Positions 14,693-15,295 of a DNA stretch of 15,295 nucleotides are shown here, in pieces; position 1 is the stretch's first letter, and every line of letters begins with the position of its first letter. The DNA is from Prochlorococcus sp. AG-670-O11 (GTDB lineage: Bacteria > Cyanobacteriota > Cyanobacteriia > PCC-6307 > Cyanobiaceae): NCBI GenBank assembly GCA_003211335.1, contig QCTA01000022.1, positions 1 through 15,295 on the forward strand. Reading direction: 5' to 3'. Position numbers and translations under genes: made by a program. The notes under the pieces were generated by a model. The model was given only the letters and a program-made list of their open reading frames with translations. It did no database searches and was not told where the DNA came from.

Positions 14693-15295
14693 ATGAGTGA
14701 TATTAAAGAATTTAATTTAATAGATGTAAGGAATAATTCCTCAATTGTTAATGATTTAAACAATATATATAAGATATGGGGTTATGAAGAAATTTCACCT
14801 TCATTTATTAATAATCTTGAGACAATAAAAGGTAGAGAAGTAATTGATGACGACGAACTTATTGGAATAGTAAGTAATAGTTCATTATGTTTAAGACCAG
14901 AAATGACAACATCAATTGTTAAATTAACATCCACAAGATTATTAAATAAGAAAAGACCAATAAGACTTTTTAATAGTGGTATTGTTTTTAACAAAAAACA
15001 AAGTTATAAAAATATTTTTAAATTTCAAGAAAATTTACAAAGCGGGATAGAACTAATTAGTTATGACACTCAATACCCTGAGATTGAGGTGATTAATATA
15101 TTATTTGATGCAATTGATAATATCAATTTAAAAAATAATTGTAATCTAACTCTTCTTGTTAGCACAACAAAAATAATGGATTTAATATTATTCAATTATA
15201 AAAATAATAATTATGAGGAGATTAAAAAATGCATGGCAAATCTAGATCAAGAATCATTAGATAGATTAAATATTGATAACAATGATAAAACAATA
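14693..15295 (+). CDS. hisZ: ATP phosphoribosyltransferase regulatory subunit, N-terminal part (runs off right edge)
   Basis: The 201 visible codons encode a class II aminoacyl-tRNA-synthetase-like protein related to HisRS but without its catalytic specificity. HisZ activates the short-form HisG for the first step of histidine synthesis. The visible marks are the start region with IYKIWGYEEISPSF (residues 24-37), the motif 2-like LCLRPEMTTSIVKL (65-78), and RLFNSGIVFNKK (91-102) followed by KFQENLQSGIELI (109-121), in place of the more conserved QxGxExxG of true HisRS. A true HisRS is disfavoured by this degenerated motif 2/histidine-binding region. The ATG at 14693 is 21 bases after the suhB-like stop. 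The C-terminus lies outside the window. Confidence 0.85.
   Translation, partial: MSDIKEFNLIDVRNNSSIVNDLNNIYKIWGYEEISPSFINNLETIKGREVIDDDELIGIVSNSSLCLRPEMTTSIVKLTSTRLLNKKRPIRLFNSGIVFNKKQSYKNIFKFQENLQSGIELISYDTQYPEIEVINILFDAIDNINLKNNCNLTLLVSTTKIMDLILFNYKNNNYEEIKKCMANLDQESLDRLNIDNNDKTI

Noticed and set aside
1..15295. A new defence system, mobile element or CRISPR array
   Set aside because: Every sizeable gene belongs to a housekeeping or known conserved family, no direct repeat arrays or transposase or integrase motifs were seen, and composition is uniform throughout.

Overview
The window is a gene-dense, very AT-rich stretch of bacterial chromosome that reads as ordinary core genome of a marine picocyanobacterium, most likely high-light Prochlorococcus. 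The evidence for this is the low GC with A/T-ending codons, short or overlapping gene junctions, and several proteins with cyanobacterial character: a DUF3110 protein, a zinc-finger-less DnaJ beside a DnaK with an unusual tail, an FdC2-like ferredoxin, a long RibBA, and HisZ. The organism is inferred from these protein families, not from a database match. I see no mobile element, CRISPR array, prophage or defence system.

Layout. 1-1332 (minus): dapF, followed with no spacer by a NifS-type cysteine desulfurase that runs off the left edge. 1441-4011 (plus): leuS. 4018-5595 (minus): pgi, convergent with leuS across 6 bases. 5778-6434 (plus): purN, whose 3' end overlaps argC (6418-7473, minus) by 17 bases. 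7562-9295 (plus): ribBA, whose stop overlaps that of a cyclophilin gene by 3 bases or so. 9292-13075 (minus): a four-gene chaperone cluster transcribed dnaK, dnaJ, DUF3110 gene, cyclophilin. 13306-13392 (minus): tRNA-Ser(GGA). 13443 to the right edge (plus): ferredoxin, suhB-type phosphatase and hisZ, closely packed, with hisZ cut by the window end.

How the genes work together. Most are single-copy housekeeping functions: lysine/peptidoglycan precursor (dapF), Leu-tRNA charging (leuS), hexose-phosphate interconversion (pgi), purine (purN), arginine (argC), riboflavin (ribBA) and histidine (hisZ) synthesis. The clearest functional unit is the dnaK-dnaJ-DUF3110-cyclophilin run, where an Hsp70, its J-domain partner and a peptidyl-prolyl isomerase surround one uncharacterised protein.

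Nothing here looks like a novel defence or mobile system. The best leads are small: an AT-only nested inverted repeat in the presumed dnaK leader, the DUF3110 protein inside the folding cluster, the duplicated DPWDN tail of DnaK, the unassigned C-terminal tail of RibBA, a palindrome at the overlapping purN/argC 3' ends, and the C-terminally extended ferredoxin. No spacer exceeds 300 bases; the longest is the 230-base stretch between dnaK and the tRNA gene.
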